The notes: generated from the sequence alone by a model not told the origin. A stretch of 64,000 bases of DNA from Sphingomonas sp. ERG5 (GCF_000803065.1 NZ_JSXI01000016.1:248001-312000); one strand, 5' to 3'. Positions 38,359 through 47,996 are shown, counted from the first letter of the stretch. A program made the numbers and translations.

Positions 38359-38889
38359 TTACTTGGTCGCTGCCGCGGCAGGTGTGAAGTTCTTGTCGAC
38401 CTGCTTTTCCGGATCCATCAACTTGATCTTCTTCTTGCCCTTCTCGAATTCGGCAATGTCCGACGGCGACAGGTTCGGCCGGCCGACCATCAGGCCCATC
38501 GAGATCTTGCACTTGACGAAGTAGGTTTCGCCCGGCTCGATCTCGAGATTGAGGCGATCAGTCGCTTCGCTCTTCACCCAATATTTGTGCACGCCCGGGT
38601 CGGCATAATGGATGAAATAGCGATTGCCGGTCAGCTTCGAGATATGCGTCTCGCTCGCGGCTTCGCCTTCACGAACCATGCAACCGACCATGCCGCCGCC
38701 GCCACCGGGGCGGAAAAAGATGATTTGGCCTTTTCCCGCGGGTGGAGGATCGAACATGCCGGCGATCTTGCCGCTTTGCGTGGATGCCGCGGCGGGAGCC
38801 GCTGTCGCCTGGGCGGCGGCTGGCGCATCCTGCGCGTGCGCCGGAGCGACGAGGAGCAGACTCAGGATCGCAATCCGATTAATCTTCAT
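38359..38889 (-). CDS. DUF2846 domain-containing exported protein
   Basis: This 176-residue protein has a signal peptide (RIAILSLLLVAPAHAQ), an Ala-rich linker and a DUF2846 domain (GQIIFFRPGGGGGMVGC, HYADPGVHKYWVKSEA, PGETYFVKCKISMGL), ending in a Lys-rich helix. The family is envelope-associated and of unknown function. Its start overlaps the stop of the gene upstream as ATGA. Confidence 0.85.
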   Translation of the reverse strand: MKINRIAILSLLLVAPAHAQDAPAAAQATAAPAAASTQSGKIAGMFDPPPAGKGQIIFFRPGGGGGMVGCMVREGEAASETHISKLTGNRYFIHYADPGVHKYWVKSEATDRLNLEIEPGETYFVKCKISMGLMVGRPNLSPSDIAEFEKGKKKIKLMDPEKQVDKNFTPAAAATK

Positions 38890-39551
38890 TTTTGATTCTC
38901 CCTGTTGGTGACGGCCGGTACTGCGGTGGTTGATGAGGGGGTGGTTGATGATGGGGCGGCGGTTGACGGTGAAACCGTTGCTGACGACGGAGCCGCCACC
39001 TCGGGCGCCAGCGGCGGCAGAACGGTATCGACGGCGATCTTGGCGATCGCGATCGTGCCGGGCGCCACGCGTTTCTCGCCGCCGCTGATCAGCATGCCAA
39101 CGACACCGATGGAAACGGTCGCCGCCATGACGATGCCGGTATTATCCTTGCCTTGTCCACCAAGGCGAAAACCTCGCAGCGGCACCTGGACCCCGTTGAC
39201 GTCGAGATAACGGGCGACGAGCAGCAATTCGCCGGCCTTGCCGCCCATGTGCGCGCGTGCCGCATGGATCACTTCACCCACGCCCTTCGTTCCGGCGGCG
39301 ATGACGAAATGGCCGTCGCTGAGTTGGAGCGGCGTGGTCAAATGAATGGCGAAGCGCTGGCCGATCGCTGATGTTTTGGAATCAAGCGGTTCATCGATCG
39401 AAATCTCGACCACCGATCCGGTCGGTACCGTGCAGCAAACACTCGACGCTGGCGCCGGGAGAGGTGACACGACAGCCGGAACGGTCGTGGCTGCTTGGCT
39501 TGGCGGCGCGTCCTGCGCGACCGCAAGAACCGCTAACACGGTAATAAACAT
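38886..39551 (-). CDS. Exported protein with Thr/Ser/Pro-rich tail
   Basis: This 221-residue protein has a signal peptide (MFITVLAVLAVAQDAP) and a beta-rich domain with SVVEISIDEPLDSKTSAIGQRFAIHL and a Gly-rich hydrophobic hairpin (MAATVSIGVVGMLISGG). The Thr/Ser/Pro tail comes from short repeats (APSSTTPSSTTAVPA). The pattern resembles proteins that assemble at the envelope with DUF2846 partners; function unknown. Start at ATG 39551, with a purine-rich stretch about 10 nt upstream. Confidence 0.75.
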   Translation of the reverse strand: MFITVLAVLAVAQDAPPSQAATTVPAVVSPLPAPASSVCCTVPTGSVVEISIDEPLDSKTSAIGQRFAIHLTTPLQLSDGHFVIAAGTKGVGEVIHAARAHMGGKAGELLLVARYLDVNGVQVPLRGFRLGGQGKDNTGIVMAATVSIGVVGMLISGGEKRVAPGTIAIAKIAVDTVLPPLAPEVAAPSSATVSPSTAAPSSTTPSSTTAVPAVTNRENQK

Positions 39552-39702
39552 TGTGATGAAGCCCCCTTCAATGACCCGAGAAATAGCGCGGAAACGCCGC
39601 TTTGCAAGCGAGTCTGTACCGGTTCGATTCTCCTCCGTTGCTTTATGAGGGAGAGGATGACGACGCATGATTCAAGATCGGCCGGACTCGGGTCAGAATC
39701 TC

Positions 39703-39734
39703 GCCGGATCGATCCCGTGCGGGCTCGATCCGGC
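39703..39734. other. Hairpin in the 39552-40091 gene-free gap
   Basis: GCCGGATCGA (39703-39712) pairs with TCGATCCGGC (39725-39734), with extra pairs possible in the loop and TCTTTC after it. The gap has no gene I can support; it is AT-richer than its surroundings and probably holds the promoter of the efflux operon. Confidence 0.5.
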
Positions 39735-40091
39735 TCTTTCACGGCACGAATATGTCGCAAACTCTGTCGGGCGCGGCGGGTCAGGCAGCCCTATCTCCGT
39801 GCAGTTTTGCTGGTCCGGGAATGACAGAGAAACTCCGCTCCCGGCTATTCCGCCGAAATCCCCTATTGTTCGATATCGGGAATATTGCCTTATCTATTTG
39901 CCATGAAACAGGAAAATCTGCGCGATTCGACTATCTGGCCAGAGAAGAACTGATACCAGCCCTGATAACGGCCAGGAACAGGGAGAAATCGCCGCTCGGA
40001 ATCATCGGGCAACTCGTTCACAACAGCGTAAGCGACAAATTGCGACAATAAATCGATGGACCTAAACCACGCCCGCGACCATTTGAGCAGC

Positions 40092-41525
40092 ATGATCAGG
40101 TCGCGTATCTCCTTGCTGCTCGTGATCGCCTTGCCGCTTCAGGCCTGCGCGGTCGGCCCGAACTATACGCCGCCGGCCAGTGCGTCGCTTGGCGTGCCGA
40201 ACGCTTATTCGACCCCGGCGCAAGCGGGCACGTTACCCGACATCGCGACGTGGTGGACCAATCTCAACGATCCGCTGCTCAATTCGATCGTCGATCGGGC
40301 GCGGCGCGACAATCTCGATATCGCCCAGGCCGTGGCGCGCTTGCGTCAGGCACGGGAATCGCTGGTCCAGTCGCGCGCCGATCTGCTGCCCAATGTCGGC
40401 GCATCGGCGGGCTATTCGCGCAACGTCGATGTGAAGGGGCGCAGTTTCGGCAGCGTCACCAATGCCGGAATCGTCAACCAGAGTTACTCCCTGTCGAGCG
40501 ACGTGTCGTATCAGGTCGATATCTTCGGCGGCGTGCGGCGCTCGGTCGAGGCGTCGCGCGGCGCGTATGAAGCGAGCGGCTTCGATCTCGCTTCGGTGCA
40601 GACCTCGATTGCGTCCGAAGTGGCGCGCAATTATGTGCTGGCGCGTGCCGCTCAGGCCAGCCTCGCGATCGCGCGCGGGTCGCTCGCCATCCAGGACGAC
40701 AATCTCGAAATCGCCGGTTTCCGGGTCCAGGCCGGGCTCGTCTCTTCGCTCGACAGCGAACAGTCCCGGGCACAGCGTGCGCAGACCGCCGCGCAGATCC
40801 CGACGCTCGAACAGAATTTCCAGCAAGCCGCCAACCGGCTCGGCGTGCTCACCGGCCAGGCCCCGGGCGCGCTGAAGGCGGAACTGGAAGCCGTGGCGCC
40901 AATCCCCGGCGGCCCGGCCAGCGTTCCGGTCGGGGTTCCCGCCGATGTCATCCGTCAGCGACCTGACGTGCGCGCCGCGGAACGCAATCTTGCCGCGGCG
41001 ACCGCGCGGATCGGCGTGGCGCAGGCGCAGCTTTATCCCGCGCTCAGCATCGGCGGCAGCATCAGCACCAATGCCGGGCTGCTCAGCTCGCTCGCCGATG
41101 TCATCACGGGCCGGTTGTTCGCCAATATCGCGCAGACCATCTTCGATGGCGGGCGCAACCGCTCGGTGGTGCGCGCCAACAAGGCAGCGGCCGACGGCGC
41201 TTTCGCTGCCTATAAGTCGACCGTGCTGACCGCGCTCGAGGATGTCGAGAATGCCCTGACCGCGCTTGATACCGCCAAGGCGCGCCAGCGCGAGCTCGCG
41301 ATCCAGCTCGACGCGTCGAACAATGCCGCGATCCTCGCGCGCAGCCAGTATCGCGCCGGTCTGACCGACATCACCACGCTCAATACGTCGGAAAGCTCGT
41401 TGCTCTCGGCTCAGAATGGCTTGTCCGGTGCGAAGGCCGACCAGGCTCAGGCGCTGGTGCAACTCTATCTCGCGCTAGGTGGCGGCTGGAACAGCGCCGA
41501 AACCCCGCAAGCTCCTCAGGAATAG
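40092..41525 (+). CDS. Outer membrane efflux lipoprotein, NodT/OprM family
   Basis: This 477-residue TolC-like channel protein has a lipoprotein signal (RSRISLLLVIALPLQACAVGPNY, lipid Cys in LQAC), two OEP repeats, and PADVIRQRPDVRAAERNLAAA with ARIGVAQAQLYPALSIGG, diagnostic of the NodT family. It forms the outer membrane exit duct of a tripartite pump with the two downstream components. An ATG 36 bp upstream is possible but gives a poor signal peptide. Confidence 0.94.
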   Translation: MIRSRISLLLVIALPLQACAVGPNYTPPASASLGVPNAYSTPAQAGTLPDIATWWTNLNDPLLNSIVDRARRDNLDIAQAVARLRQARESLVQSRADLLPNVGASAGYSRNVDVKGRSFGSVTNAGIVNQSYSLSSDVSYQVDIFGGVRRSVEASRGAYEASGFDLASVQTSIASEVARNYVLARAAQASLAIARGSLAIQDDNLEIAGFRVQAGLVSSLDSEQSRAQRAQTAAQIPTLEQNFQQAANRLGVLTGQAPGALKAELEAVAPIPGGPASVPVGVPADVIRQRPDVRAAERNLAAATARIGVAQAQLYPALSIGGSISTNAGLLSSLADVITGRLFANIAQTIFDGGRNRSVVRANKAAADGAFAAYKSTVLTALEDVENALTALDTAKARQRELAIQLDASNNAAILARSQYRAGLTDITTLNTSESSLLSAQNGLSGAKADQAQALVQLYLALGGGWNSAETPQAPQE

Positions 41526-41528
41526 ACG

Positions 41529-42935
41529 ATGGCCGACACCAATCTCGACGAGTTTCTCGGCGTCAAGCCGCAGCCGGTGTGGCGCCGCTACCTGAAATGG
41601 GTGCTGATCGCGGTTGGCGTGGTGCTGCTTGCGCTGCTGCTCAAGAGCTGGCTGACGGGAAGCGCGCCGGTCCAGTACACCACGGAAAAGGCGGCGCAGG
41701 GCTCGTTCCAGGTCACCGTCTCGGCGACCGGCAAGCTTGCCCCGACCAATCAGGTTCAGGTCGGCTCGGAATTGTCGGGTCTGGTCACCAAGGTGGTGGT
41801 CGACGTGAATGACCGCGTCGTGGTCGGCCAGCCGCTCGCTCTGGTCGATCCCTCGCGCTTCCAGGACACGGTCAACCAAAGCAAGGCCGCGCTTGCCGCC
41901 AATGTCGCTGCCGTGGCGCAGGCGCAGGCGACGCTTGCCCAGTCGAGCGCGCAGCTCGAGCGCCTGCAGGAAGTCAGTCGCCTGTCGAACGGCCGCGTCC
42001 CCGCCAAGACCGAGATGGAGCAGGCGCTTGCCGATCGCGCGCGGGCCGTTGCCAATCTCCGCGCCGCGCAAGCCAATGTCCAGTCGGCGCAGGCGACCTT
42101 GTCGTCCAACGCGACTCAACTGGTGAAGACGGTGATCCGCTCGCCGGTCAACGGCGTGGTGCTCGCGCGCCAGATCGAACCGGGCCAGACCGTCGCCGCA
42201 TCCTTCAGCACACCGACCCTGTTCGTCATTGCCGAGGATCTGTCGGCGATGAAGCTGGAAGTCGCGATCGACGAAGCCGATGTCGGATCGGTCAAGCAAG
42301 GCCAGAAGGCGAGCTTCACGGTCGATGCCTTTCCTGGCCAGACTTTCCCGGCCGACATCACCCGCGTCGATCTCGGCTCGAACCTGAGCGCGCAATCGAC
42401 CACCACGACGGCCAGCACGACGACCGCGCAAGTGGTCTCCTATGGTGCGACGCTGACCGTGGCGAACCCCAAGCTCGAGCTTCGCCCGGGCATGACCGCC
42501 ACGGCCGATATCGTCACCACCGCCAAAAGCAATGTCCTGCTCGTTCCGAATGCCGCGCTGCGCTTCAAGCCGGACACAGCGGGGCCGACCGCTGCGGCCA
42601 GCGGTGGCATTGCCGGTGCGCTCGTTCCGACCCGGCCGCGCCGTGGCGGCGGCGGCGGCGGTGCGCGCACTGCGACGATCGGTCGCGGCGGTCACCAGAC
42701 GGTCTATATCAAGGATGAGACCGGCGCGCCCAAGGCGGTCGATATCACCACCGGTGAGACCAATGGTTCGGTCACCGAAGTGACCGGCGGCGACCTGAAG
42801 CCGGGCATGGACGTGATCACCGGTCAGCTTGCGGCGGGCGACAAGCCATCGTCGGGCGGCGGCCAGCGTCGGCGCTCGGGCGGCGGCGGTGGTTCCGGCG
42901 GCGGTTCGGGTGGTGGGCAGCGCAGTGGCCAATAG
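41529..42935 (+). CDS. MacA-type periplasmic adaptor (HlyD family)
   Basis: This 468-residue membrane fusion protein has one N-terminal membrane helix (YLKWVLIAVGVVLLALLL), a lipoyl/barrel-sandwich region (VTVSATGKLAPTNQVQVGSELSG), a coiled-coil hairpin at about 110-200 and beta-barrel domains with VNGVVLARQIEPGQTV. The last about 80 residues are Gly/Arg-rich (RRGGGGGGAR, SGGGGGSGGGSGGG), an unusual low-complexity tail. It starts 3 bp after the channel gene and its end overlaps the ATPase gene. It would bridge the MacB-like permease and the NodT channel. Confidence 0.93.
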   Translation: MADTNLDEFLGVKPQPVWRRYLKWVLIAVGVVLLALLLKSWLTGSAPVQYTTEKAAQGSFQVTVSATGKLAPTNQVQVGSELSGLVTKVVVDVNDRVVVGQPLALVDPSRFQDTVNQSKAALAANVAAVAQAQATLAQSSAQLERLQEVSRLSNGRVPAKTEMEQALADRARAVANLRAAQANVQSAQATLSSNATQLVKTVIRSPVNGVVLARQIEPGQTVAASFSTPTLFVIAEDLSAMKLEVAIDEADVGSVKQGQKASFTVDAFPGQTFPADITRVDLGSNLSAQSTTTTASTTTAQVVSYGATLTVANPKLELRPGMTATADIVTTAKSNVLLVPNAALRFKPDTAGPTAAASGGIAGALVPTRPRRGGGGGGARTATIGRGGHQTVYIKDETGAPKAVDITTGETNGSVTEVTGGDLKPGMDVITGQLAAGDKPSSGGGQRRRSGGGGGSGGGSGGGQRSGQ

Positions 42936-43650
42936 TGCCGAACCGCTGATCCGGTTGCGCGGCGTCACCAAGACCTATGGTGAAGGTGCGACCGCGTTCC
43001 AGGCGTTGAAGGGCATCGACCTCGACATCCAGGCCGGCGATTTCGTCGCGGTGATGGGCGCGTCGGGATCGGGCAAGTCGACCACGATGAACATCCTTGG
43101 CTGTCTCGACGTGCCGACCGGCGGGACGTTCGAATTTCGCGGCCATCATGTCGAAACGCTCGGCCGCGACCAGCGCGCGCTGCTGCGACGCAAATATCTC
43201 GGCTTCGTGTTCCAGGGCTTCAATCTGCTCGCGCGCACCACCGCGCTGGAGAATGTCGAGCTGCCCTTGCTGTATCGCGGCGACGCCAAGAAGGCGCGGC
43301 ATGATGCGGCGATGGCTGCGCTCGACAAGGTCGGGCTGGCGCAGTGGTGGGATCATACCCCGGCCGAATTGTCCGGCGGTCAGCAGCAACGTGTCGCCAT
43401 CGCCCGCGCGATCGTCACCGCGCCTGCCGTGCTGCTCGCCGACGAACCGACCGGGAACCTCGATTCCGAACGCTCGGTCGAAATCATGGAATTGCTCAGC
43501 GACCTCAATCGCGAGAATGGCATCACCGTGCTGATGGTCACGCACGAACCCGACATGGCCGCCTTTGCGCGCACCGTGGTGCATTTCAAGGACGGGCTGG
43601 TCGAGCGCATCGAGGCGCAGCACCATCAGGGCGAGAAAGTGACACTCTGA
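42925..43650 (+). CDS. MacB-type ABC transporter ATP-binding protein
   Basis: This 241-residue ABC ATPase has Walker A GASGSGKST, Q-loop VFQGFNLL, signature LSGGQQQRVAIARAI, Walker B VLLADEPTG and the LolD/MacB-like NLDSERS and H-switch THEPDMA. The GTG at 42925 is chosen because ANSAEPLIRLRGVTKTYG is the family N-terminus; it overlaps the adaptor gene by 11 bp. In sphingomonads and many others the MacB ATPase and permease are split, as here. Confidence 0.93.
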   Translation: MANSAEPLIRLRGVTKTYGEGATAFQALKGIDLDIQAGDFVAVMGASGSGKSTTMNILGCLDVPTGGTFEFRGHHVETLGRDQRALLRRKYLGFVFQGFNLLARTTALENVELPLLYRGDAKKARHDAAMAALDKVGLAQWWDHTPAELSGGQQQRVAIARAIVTAPAVLLADEPTGNLDSERSVEIMELLSDLNRENGITVLMVTHEPDMAAFARTVVHFKDGLVERIEAQHHQGEKVTL

Positions 43651-44858
43651 TGCTCGGCACCACCTTCCTCCTCGCGATCCGCTCGATCATGCGCCACAAG
43701 CTGCGCTCGATCCTGACCGCGCTCGGCATCATCATTGGCGTCGCGGCGGTCGTGACCATGGTTACGCTCGGCCAGGCGACCACCGCCGCGGTGCAGAAGC
43801 AGATCTCCGCGCTCGGCACCAACATCCTGCAGATCCGCCCCGGCCAGGGTTTCGGCCGAGGTGGCGGCGGCCCGCGACCGCCCGACTTCAAGCAGGAGGA
43901 TGTCGATGCGATCTCACGACAGATCGCCGGAGTCAGCGCGGTCGCACCGCAGGCCCAATCGACCGCCACCGCCATCTATGAAGGCGCGAACTGGTCGACC
44001 ACGATCAACGGCACGACCGAGGCCTATTTCGAGGTCCAGCCCTGGCCGCTGGCGTCGGGCCGCACCTTCACGCGCGCTGAGGAGCAGGCGGGCAAGGCGG
44101 TGTGCATCATCGGCAATACCGTGCGCACCAACCTGTTCCGTGGCGGCGCCGGGGTCGGCGAGCGGATCCGTCTTGGCGGCATCTCGTGCGACGTGATCGG
44201 CATCCTTTCGACTCGTGGCCAGGCCGGCTTTGGCGGCGATCAGGACGATGTCGTGATCATGCCGATCAAGGCGGTGCAGCGTCGCTTCACCGGCAATCGC
44301 GATATCCGACTGATGCTGGTCGGGGTCGATCAGGCTTATTCGAGCGCGGTGGTGCAGTCCTCGATCACCGATTTGCTGCGCGAACGGCGCAACATCACCG
44401 GCAGCAAGGATGACGATTTCAACATCTTCGACACCAAGCAGATCTCCGACACGCTGACCGGCACCACGACTTTGCTCACCAGCATCGTGACGGCGGTCGC
44501 GGCGATCAGCCTGATCGTCGGCGGTATCGGCATCATGAACATCATGCTGGTCTCGGTGACCGAGCGAACGCGCGAGATCGGTATCCGCCTCGCCATCGGC
44601 GCGGTGGCGAGCGAGGTGTTGCTGCAATTCCTGGTCGAGGCGGTCGCGCTGTCAATGCTCGGCGGGCTGATCGGGCTGGTCATCGCGCAAATCGCGGTGG
44701 TCTCGCTCGCGCCGGTGATGCGGGTCGATTATCTCTTCGTGCCGCAGATCAACCTGATCGCGTTCGGCATCTCGGCGGTGATCGGCGTGGTGTTCGGCTA
44801 TTTCCCGGCGCGGCGCGCGGCAGGGCTCAATCCGATCGACGCTCTACGGCACGAATAG
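43650..44858 (+). CDS. MacB-type ABC transporter permease (FtsX family)
   Basis: This 402-residue inner-membrane protein has a first helix region LRSILTALGIIIGVAAVVTMV, a MacB periplasmic core domain (residues about 45-270) and three C-terminal helices in an FtsX domain (GGIGIMNIMLVSVTERTREIGIRLAIGA). The final FPARRAAGLNPIDALRHE is diagnostic. It overlaps the ATPase stop as TGATG. MacAB-type pumps export lipids, peptides or macrolide-like compounds by mechanotransmission. Its last 32 bp overlap the convergent nucleotidyltransferase gene. Confidence 0.94.
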   Translation: MLGTTFLLAIRSIMRHKLRSILTALGIIIGVAAVVTMVTLGQATTAAVQKQISALGTNILQIRPGQGFGRGGGGPRPPDFKQEDVDAISRQIAGVSAVAPQAQSTATAIYEGANWSTTINGTTEAYFEVQPWPLASGRTFTRAEEQAGKAVCIIGNTVRTNLFRGGAGVGERIRLGGISCDVIGILSTRGQAGFGGDQDDVVIMPIKAVQRRFTGNRDIRLMLVGVDQAYSSAVVQSSITDLLRERRNITGSKDDDFNIFDTKQISDTLTGTTTLLTSIVTAVAAISLIVGGIGIMNIMLVSVTERTREIGIRLAIGAVASEVLLQFLVEAVALSMLGGLIGLVIAQIAVVSLAPVMRVDYLFVPQINLIAFGISAVIGVVFGYFPARRAAGLNPIDALRHE

Positions 44859-45435
44859 GCCGGACCAGCGCGCGCAGGTAATCGAGGTCCTCGGGCGTAT
44901 CCACGTCGAGCAGCTCGTTCGCCGGCGCCACGACATGCTTGCCGCCCAGCACCATGTCGCGCGCACCGCTATCGCCCTCCAGCGCGAGCAGGGCGGAGAA
45001 CTGGTCGGCGCCGAACACGGCGGGCGGGCGCGGCTGGACGCCGTCGCTCGACGCGACCACCGCATTGGGCCCGTCGGCGGCGTCGAGCAGATTGTAGAGA
45101 TGGCCCGCGGTCACCCGCGGCATATCAGCCAGTGCGATCACCACCGCATCCGCATCCAGGTCGCGCGCTGCCGCGACACCCAGCCGCAATGAACTCGACA
45201 GGTCGCCCTCGACCGACTCATTGGCGATCACGGTGTAGCCGCGCCTCGCAAAGTCGAGCTTGGTGCCCGAGGTGATCGCAAAGCGCGCCAGGAACGGCAT
45301 GTCCTCCAGCGCGGTGACGACATGGAAAGCCAGCGGCTGGTGCAGGAACTCCTGCTCCAGCTTGTCGCTGTCGCCGAAACGGCGCGACCGGCCGGCGGCG
45401 AGAAGGATCAGGACGGTGCGGTTGGCGGGGATCAT
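44827..45435 (-). CDS. MobA/MocA-like nucleotidyltransferase
   Basis: This 202-residue NTP transferase has LLAAGRSRRFGDSDKL (nucleotide-binding loop), VIALADMPRV (metal Asp) and DVDTPEDLDYL at the C-terminus. This is the layout of the molybdenum cofactor nucleotidyltransferases MobA/MocA, which attach GMP or CMP to Mo-molybdopterin. It is coupled to xdhC by ATGA. The pair would mature a xanthine dehydrogenase family enzyme encoded elsewhere. It overlaps the convergent permease gene. Confidence 0.88.
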   Translation of the reverse strand: MIPANRTVLILLAAGRSRRFGDSDKLEQEFLHQPLAFHVVTALEDMPFLARFAITSGTKLDFARRGYTVIANESVEGDLSSSLRLGVAAARDLDADAVVIALADMPRVTAGHLYNLLDAADGPNAVVASSDGVQPRPPAVFGADQFSALLALEGDSGARDMVLGGKHVVAPANELLDVDTPEDLDYLRALVRPIRAVERRSD

Positions 45436-46367
45436 GCTTTGCTCCTGACAGTGCTGGCATTGAATGCGCCGACCATCGCCGCGGCGATCGACAGCGCGAT
45501 CTCGGCCGGCCCGATCGCGCCGATATCGAGGCCGACTGGCGCGTCGATCCGGTCGAGCCCGGTCTCGTTGATACCGGCGATCGACAGCCGGTCGCGCCGC
45601 GCGGCATGGCTGCGCCGCGACCCGAGCGCGCCAATATAGGCCGCATCGCTGGCCAGTGCGGCGATCAGCGCCGGGTCGTCGATCTTGGTGTCATGGCTGA
45701 GTGTCACGATGGCGGTCGATGGTCCGGGCGCATAGGCGGCCACCGCGTCGTCGGGCCAGCGATCGTCTAACGTGACGCCGGGGAAGCGCTCTGCGGTCAG
45801 GAAGCGGGCGCGGGGGTCGATCACCACCGTCGCGATGCCGAGTTCGCGCGCCAGACCGGCAAGCGCCTGGGCGATCTGCACCGCGCCGATGATCAACAGC
45901 CGGCGCGGAGGATCGTAACGGTTGACGAAGGCCGCGCCCTCGATCGTGCGCAGCGAACTCGCGCCGCTATCGAGGTCGGTTGCGACATTCAGCGCCTGGC
46001 CGGCCGCGCGCGCCTCGGCGATGCGGTCGAACAGCTCGGGGTCGAAACCCAATGCCGAGACCGGCTGCACCATCACGGCGATTTGTCCGCCGCACGGCAG
46101 CCCGACTTCCCAGGCGGCGGCATCCTCGACGCCATATTGCTTCACCACGAATGGCGCACCCGCGATCACATCGGCGGCAATGGTCAGTATGTCGCTCTCG
46201 ACGCAACCGCCCGACACCGATCCCTCAAATCGGCCATCGCCATGAATCAGCATATGACTGCCCCTGGGGCGCGGCGCCGAGCCCCAGGTCGAAACGACCG
46301 TGGCAAGCGCCATCGGTGCGCCTTTCCAGGCGATAGCGGCGGCCAGGACGGAATCGTTACCGGCCAT
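45432..46367 (-). CDS. XdhC/CoxI family molybdoenzyme maturation factor
   Basis: This 311-residue protein has an XdhC_CoxI N-terminal domain (ATVVSTWGSAPRPRGSHML, then VSGGCVESDI with the conserved Cys) and a Rossmann-like C-terminal domain (LLIIGAVQIAQALAGLA, YIGALGSRRSHAARRDRL). The family inserts the sulfurated cofactor into xanthine-dehydrogenase-type enzymes. No such enzyme gene is in the window. It is the first gene of the two-gene unit with the MobA-like gene. Confidence 0.92.
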   Translation of the reverse strand: MAGNDSVLAAAIAWKGAPMALATVVSTWGSAPRPRGSHMLIHGDGRFEGSVSGGCVESDILTIAADVIAGAPFVVKQYGVEDAAAWEVGLPCGGQIAVMVQPVSALGFDPELFDRIAEARAAGQALNVATDLDSGASSLRTIEGAAFVNRYDPPRRLLIIGAVQIAQALAGLARELGIATVVIDPRARFLTAERFPGVTLDDRWPDDAVAAYAPGPSTAIVTLSHDTKIDDPALIAALASDAAYIGALGSRRSHAARRDRLSIAGINETGLDRIDAPVGLDIGAIGPAEIALSIAAAMVGAFNASTVRSKA

Positions 46368-46605
46368 CAGCTGTACCTGATCGATTCACGACGGTGGCGC
46401 ATCGACGGCAGATCGTCCGCACTATCCAGCTTCTTGATCGTTCCAGCTCCTTGATCGTCAATATGTCATTATCCTGCTGCATGGGCCTGAGCGTGAAACA
46501 GGAATCGATCCGCCGTCCGTCGCCGATGCAGTGTATGGCAATCACACCCTGTTGGAAGCTGGGGTAACGCCCTTGATGAAATCGGTATCCGGGATCGGAA
46601 GCGCA

Positions 46606-47703
46606 ATGGCCATATGTACATCCGCCGCAGCCACGCGTCTTGTCGCGTTCGTCATGGTCGCGCTGGCCATGAGCGGCACGACGATGCAGGATAGCGCGAT
46701 GGCCAAGGATCACAGTCCCGCTCTCATCGTCATTGCCCATCGTGGCGCGAGCGGGCTGCGACCCGAACACACGATCGCGTCCTATACGCTGGCGATCGAG
46801 CAGGGCGCCGATTTCATCGAACCCGATCTGGTGCTGACCAGGGACAATGTCTTCGTTGCGCGGCACGAGAACGACATCACCGGCACCACCGATGTCGCGA
46901 CGCATCCCGAATTTGCCGATCGCAAGAAGACGAAGCTGATCGATGGCGAGAAGCATGACGGCTGGTTCACCGAGGATTTCACGCTCGCCGAACTGAAGAC
47001 GCTGCGCGCGAAGGAGCGCCTGCCGCAGCTTCGTCCCGACAATGCGAAATATGACGGGCAGTTCGAGGTGCCAACGCTTGCCGAGATCATCGCGCTGGCC
47101 AAGGCGAAATCGAAAACGACCGGTCGCATCATCGGTATTTATCCCGAGACCAAGCATCCCAGCTATTTCGCTTCGATCGGCTTGCCGATGGAGGAAAAGC
47201 TCGCCGCTGAACTGAAGGCGGCCGGCTGGAATGGGGCCGACGCGCCGGTATTCATCCAGTCGTTCGAGGTCGATAATCTCAAGCGCCTGCACAAGCTGAC
47301 CGGAATTCGCCTGATCCAGCTGATGGATGCGGCTGGTGGCCCGGCCGACAAGGCGGTGTCGAGCTATGCGGAGATGGCGACGCCGGCGGGGCTGAAGGCC
47401 GTCGCGACCTATGCCTATGGCATCGGTCCGTCCAAAGCGATGATCCGCAATGGCGACGCTGCGCCCTCCACATTGATCGCCGATGCGCACAAGGCGGGCT
47501 TGCGCGTCCACCCCTGGACCTTCCGCGCGGAGAATGTTTTTCTGCCGCCGAGCCTGAAGTCAGGTGTCAGTCCTGCAACACATGGCCGTCTTTCGGACGA
47601 AATCGCGCTCTATATCCATGATGGCGTCGACGGGTTCTTCACCGATTTCCCGCAGATCGGCGCCGAAGCGCGCGATGCGAGCAAGCATCCGCGTCAACCA
47701 TGA
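46606..47703 (+). CDS. Glycerophosphodiester phosphodiesterase, periplasmic (GlpQ type)
   Basis: This 365-residue exported enzyme of the GDPD family has IAHRGASGLRPEHTIASY (catalytic His-Arg and Glu), ADFIEPDLVLTRDN (metal Glu and Asp) and RHENDITGTT. It hydrolyses glycerophosphodiesters to glycerol 3-phosphate and an alcohol. The ATG at 46606 has GGAAGC just upstream and starts a signal peptide (ICTSAAATRLVAFVMVALAMSG); ATG 46576 is the alternative. It is divergent from xdhC. Confidence 0.92.
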   Translation: MAICTSAAATRLVAFVMVALAMSGTTMQDSAMAKDHSPALIVIAHRGASGLRPEHTIASYTLAIEQGADFIEPDLVLTRDNVFVARHENDITGTTDVATHPEFADRKKTKLIDGEKHDGWFTEDFTLAELKTLRAKERLPQLRPDNAKYDGQFEVPTLAEIIALAKAKSKTTGRIIGIYPETKHPSYFASIGLPMEEKLAAELKAAGWNGADAPVFIQSFEVDNLKRLHKLTGIRLIQLMDAAGGPADKAVSSYAEMATPAGLKAVATYAYGIGPSKAMIRNGDAAPSTLIADAHKAGLRVHPWTFRAENVFLPPSLKSGVSPATHGRLSDEIALYIHDGVDGFFTDFPQIGAEARDASKHPRQP

Positions 47704-47711
47704 GATAGACC

Positions 47712-47996
47712 ATGCGCACGCTGATCATCGCCTCCATCGCCCTGCTGCCTCTTCTGGCGGGCGGTTGCGTCCGGACCGTGGCGAGCGTGGTCACCGCGCC
47801 GGTCAAGGTCGCGGGCAAGGCAGTCGACTGGACGACCACCAGCCAGAGCGAAGCCGACCGCAATTATGGCCGCAAGATGCGCAAGCAGGAAGAACGCGAA
47901 GGCCGTGAGCGGAAAAAGGCGGAGAAAGCGTGTCGCAAGGACCCGAATGCCTGCGGGTCATATGACGGATATGCTGCGGGTGATCCGCCGCGCTAA
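47712..47996 (+). CDS. Small lipoprotein
   Basis: This 94-residue protein has a lipobox signal (MRTLIIASIALLPLLAGGC, Cys19), a short hydrophobic stretch and a highly charged Lys/Arg/Glu helix (RKMRKQEEREGRERKKAEKAC). It starts 8 bp after the phosphodiesterase stop codon and is probably co-transcribed. Function unknown. Confidence 0.78.
   Translation: MRTLIIASIALLPLLAGGCVRTVASVVTAPVKVAGKAVDWTTTSQSEADRNYGRKMRKQEEREGRERKKAEKACRKDPNACGSYDGYAAGDPPR

Noticed and set aside
39752..40051. Possible 99-residue protein before the efflux operon
   Set aside because: Its start sits in a repeat-like stretch, composition is not convincing and there is no ribosome binding site; more likely leader DNA.
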